The notes under the pieces: model-generated
Told to the model about the DNA's origin: nothing
The model's database searches: none
The model's input: only the letters and a program-made list of their open reading frames with translations
Assembly: GCA_016184235.1 (NCBI GenBank)
Contig: JACPDC010000303.1
Span: 1 to 6,434, forward strand
DNA: 6,434 nt
Direction of reading: 5' to 3'
Source: Deltaproteobacteria bacterium
Lineage (GTDB): Bacteria > Desulfobacterota > Binatia > UBA9968
In this document: in pieces, positions 5,835-6,434 of the stretch
Numbering within the stretch: position 1 is the first letter of the stretch
Layout: every line of letters begins with the position of its first letter
Translations under genes and position numbers: made by a program

Positions 5835-6434
5835 GTGACCAACACCCTGCATCGCTACAGCGAGCATTATGCCTTCGACGGGCGGCCTGCCAGCCCCGAG
5901 CCGATCAAGGACGACTACATCGTCTTCGCGATGGCGAGTCGAGGGCTCAACGACGAAAATCTCGTCGAGAAATACCGGCGCTTTCTCCGCCTGGCCCTCA
6001 AGCACAATCCCGTCAACATCGGCGACGCCAGCAAGGGAGGAATGCTGCGCCCGCGCACGGACATGAATCCCACGGCCCACTGGAGACGGGACCAGCGCGC
6101 CGACCCCGAGCAGGTGATCGCCGGCATCGAGGGCCACACCACCGTAGCGGCGGTCTTCGACAACTATGAGGCGATGAAGGCCTTCGTGGAGGAGCTCAAA
6201 GAGGAAAACTTCGGCATCTCCGTCAACATCAGCGCGCCGATGGACGACGCCCGCCGCTGCTGCCAGCAGACTGGAATTACCCGGCACAGCGTGGAATACT
6301 CCATCGGCTTTCACGGCCGCGTGGACAAGCTCCCGGACGGGACAACTCTGGAGCTTTCCACCATGTGCGGCCACGGAATGGTCTCCGCCAACTTCGCTAA
6401 AAAGATGATCGAGTGGACGAAGGAAAACAGACGG
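5835..6434 (+). CDS. Unrecognised conserved-looking protein with a CGHG motif, 5' part
   Basis: This 200-codon open frame continues past the right edge, so the protein is incomplete. I do not recognise the family. GTG at 5835 is chosen because it lies one base after the upstream stop and GAGGA at 5819-5823 is a plausible, slightly distant ribosome binding site. The next in-frame ATG is only at codon 33, and another GTG lies at 5817. The codon pattern and residue composition are those of a real soluble protein. Visible features are a Pro-rich start (RPASPEPIKDDYIVFAM, 17-33), NPVNIGDASKGGM (58-70), HTTVAAVFDNYEAM (101-114), adjacent C142 and C143 in RRCCQQ, and C178 and H180 in TMCGHGMVS. The Cys and His residues could bind a metal or cluster, but no known motif fits. 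There is no signal peptide or membrane segment. As third gene of the coupled trio it probably shares a pathway or complex with the aminotransferase and the ferredoxin-like protein. Confidence 0.85.
   Translation, partial: MTNTLHRYSEHYAFDGRPASPEPIKDDYIVFAMASRGLNDENLVEKYRRFLRLALKHNPVNIGDASKGGMLRPRTDMNPTAHWRRDQRADPEQVIAGIEGHTTVAAVFDNYEAMKAFVEELKEENFGISVNISAPMDDARRCCQQTGITRHSVEYSIGFHGRVDKLPDGTTLELSTMCGHGMVSANFAKKMIEWTKENRR

Noticed and set aside
5171..5845. Long open frame on the - strand (224 codons)
   Set aside because: It is antisense to the ferredoxin-like gene, low in recognisable motifs and biased to Ala, Arg, His and Asp. The + strand frame carries the cysteine motifs and the coupled start and stop.
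5805..6374. Open frame on the - strand (189 codons)
   Set aside because: It is opposite the unrecognised + strand gene at 5835. The + frame fits the operon spacing and has a more normal protein composition, although with no family match for either this is a judgement.

Overview
The window reads as a moderately GC-rich chromosomal fragment of an uncultured-type environmental bacterium. NMT1/SsuA-type ABC transporters, a serine-glyoxylate-type aminotransferase and a short interspersed inverted repeat together bring to mind soil or subsurface lineages such as Rokubacteria, NC10 or Deltaproteobacteria. That placement is from memory and was not tested by any search. All seven genes are on the + strand, and the first and last run off the window edges.

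Layout. (1) 1-660 is the 3' part of an SMP-30/NHL-like beta-propeller gene. (2) About 675-820 is a non-coding element with inverted ends and a central hairpin. Its right end runs into the open frame of the next gene and supplies a probably false ATG at 797. (3) 827-3422 is a compact ABC importer operon in the order ATPase, periplasmic binding protein with a signal peptide, and permease. The first gap is 17 bases and carries a strong ribosome binding site; the second junction is an ATGA overlap. The binding-protein family covers sulfonates, taurine, nitrate, pyrimidines and other small molecules, and the sequence does not name the ligand. (4) 3423-3827 is a 405-base gap with three tandem hairpin units of about 40 bases, one inverted partial copy and a strong further hairpin. 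(5) 3828-6434 is a tightly coupled trio: a class V aminotransferase of the serine/aspartate-glyoxylate type, an unusual protein with a split two-cluster ferredoxin head, and an unrecognised protein with a CGHG motif that runs off the right edge.

The trio is the most interesting part. The first junction is an ATGA overlap and the second gap is one base, so the three products are probably made together and may act in one pathway. The aminotransferase and ferredoxin head are recognisable, but the ferredoxin protein's C-terminal half (predicted here as ACT-like) and the third protein are not families I can name. The ABC importer may feed the same pathway, but the structured gap between them suggests separate transcription, so that link is only a hypothesis.
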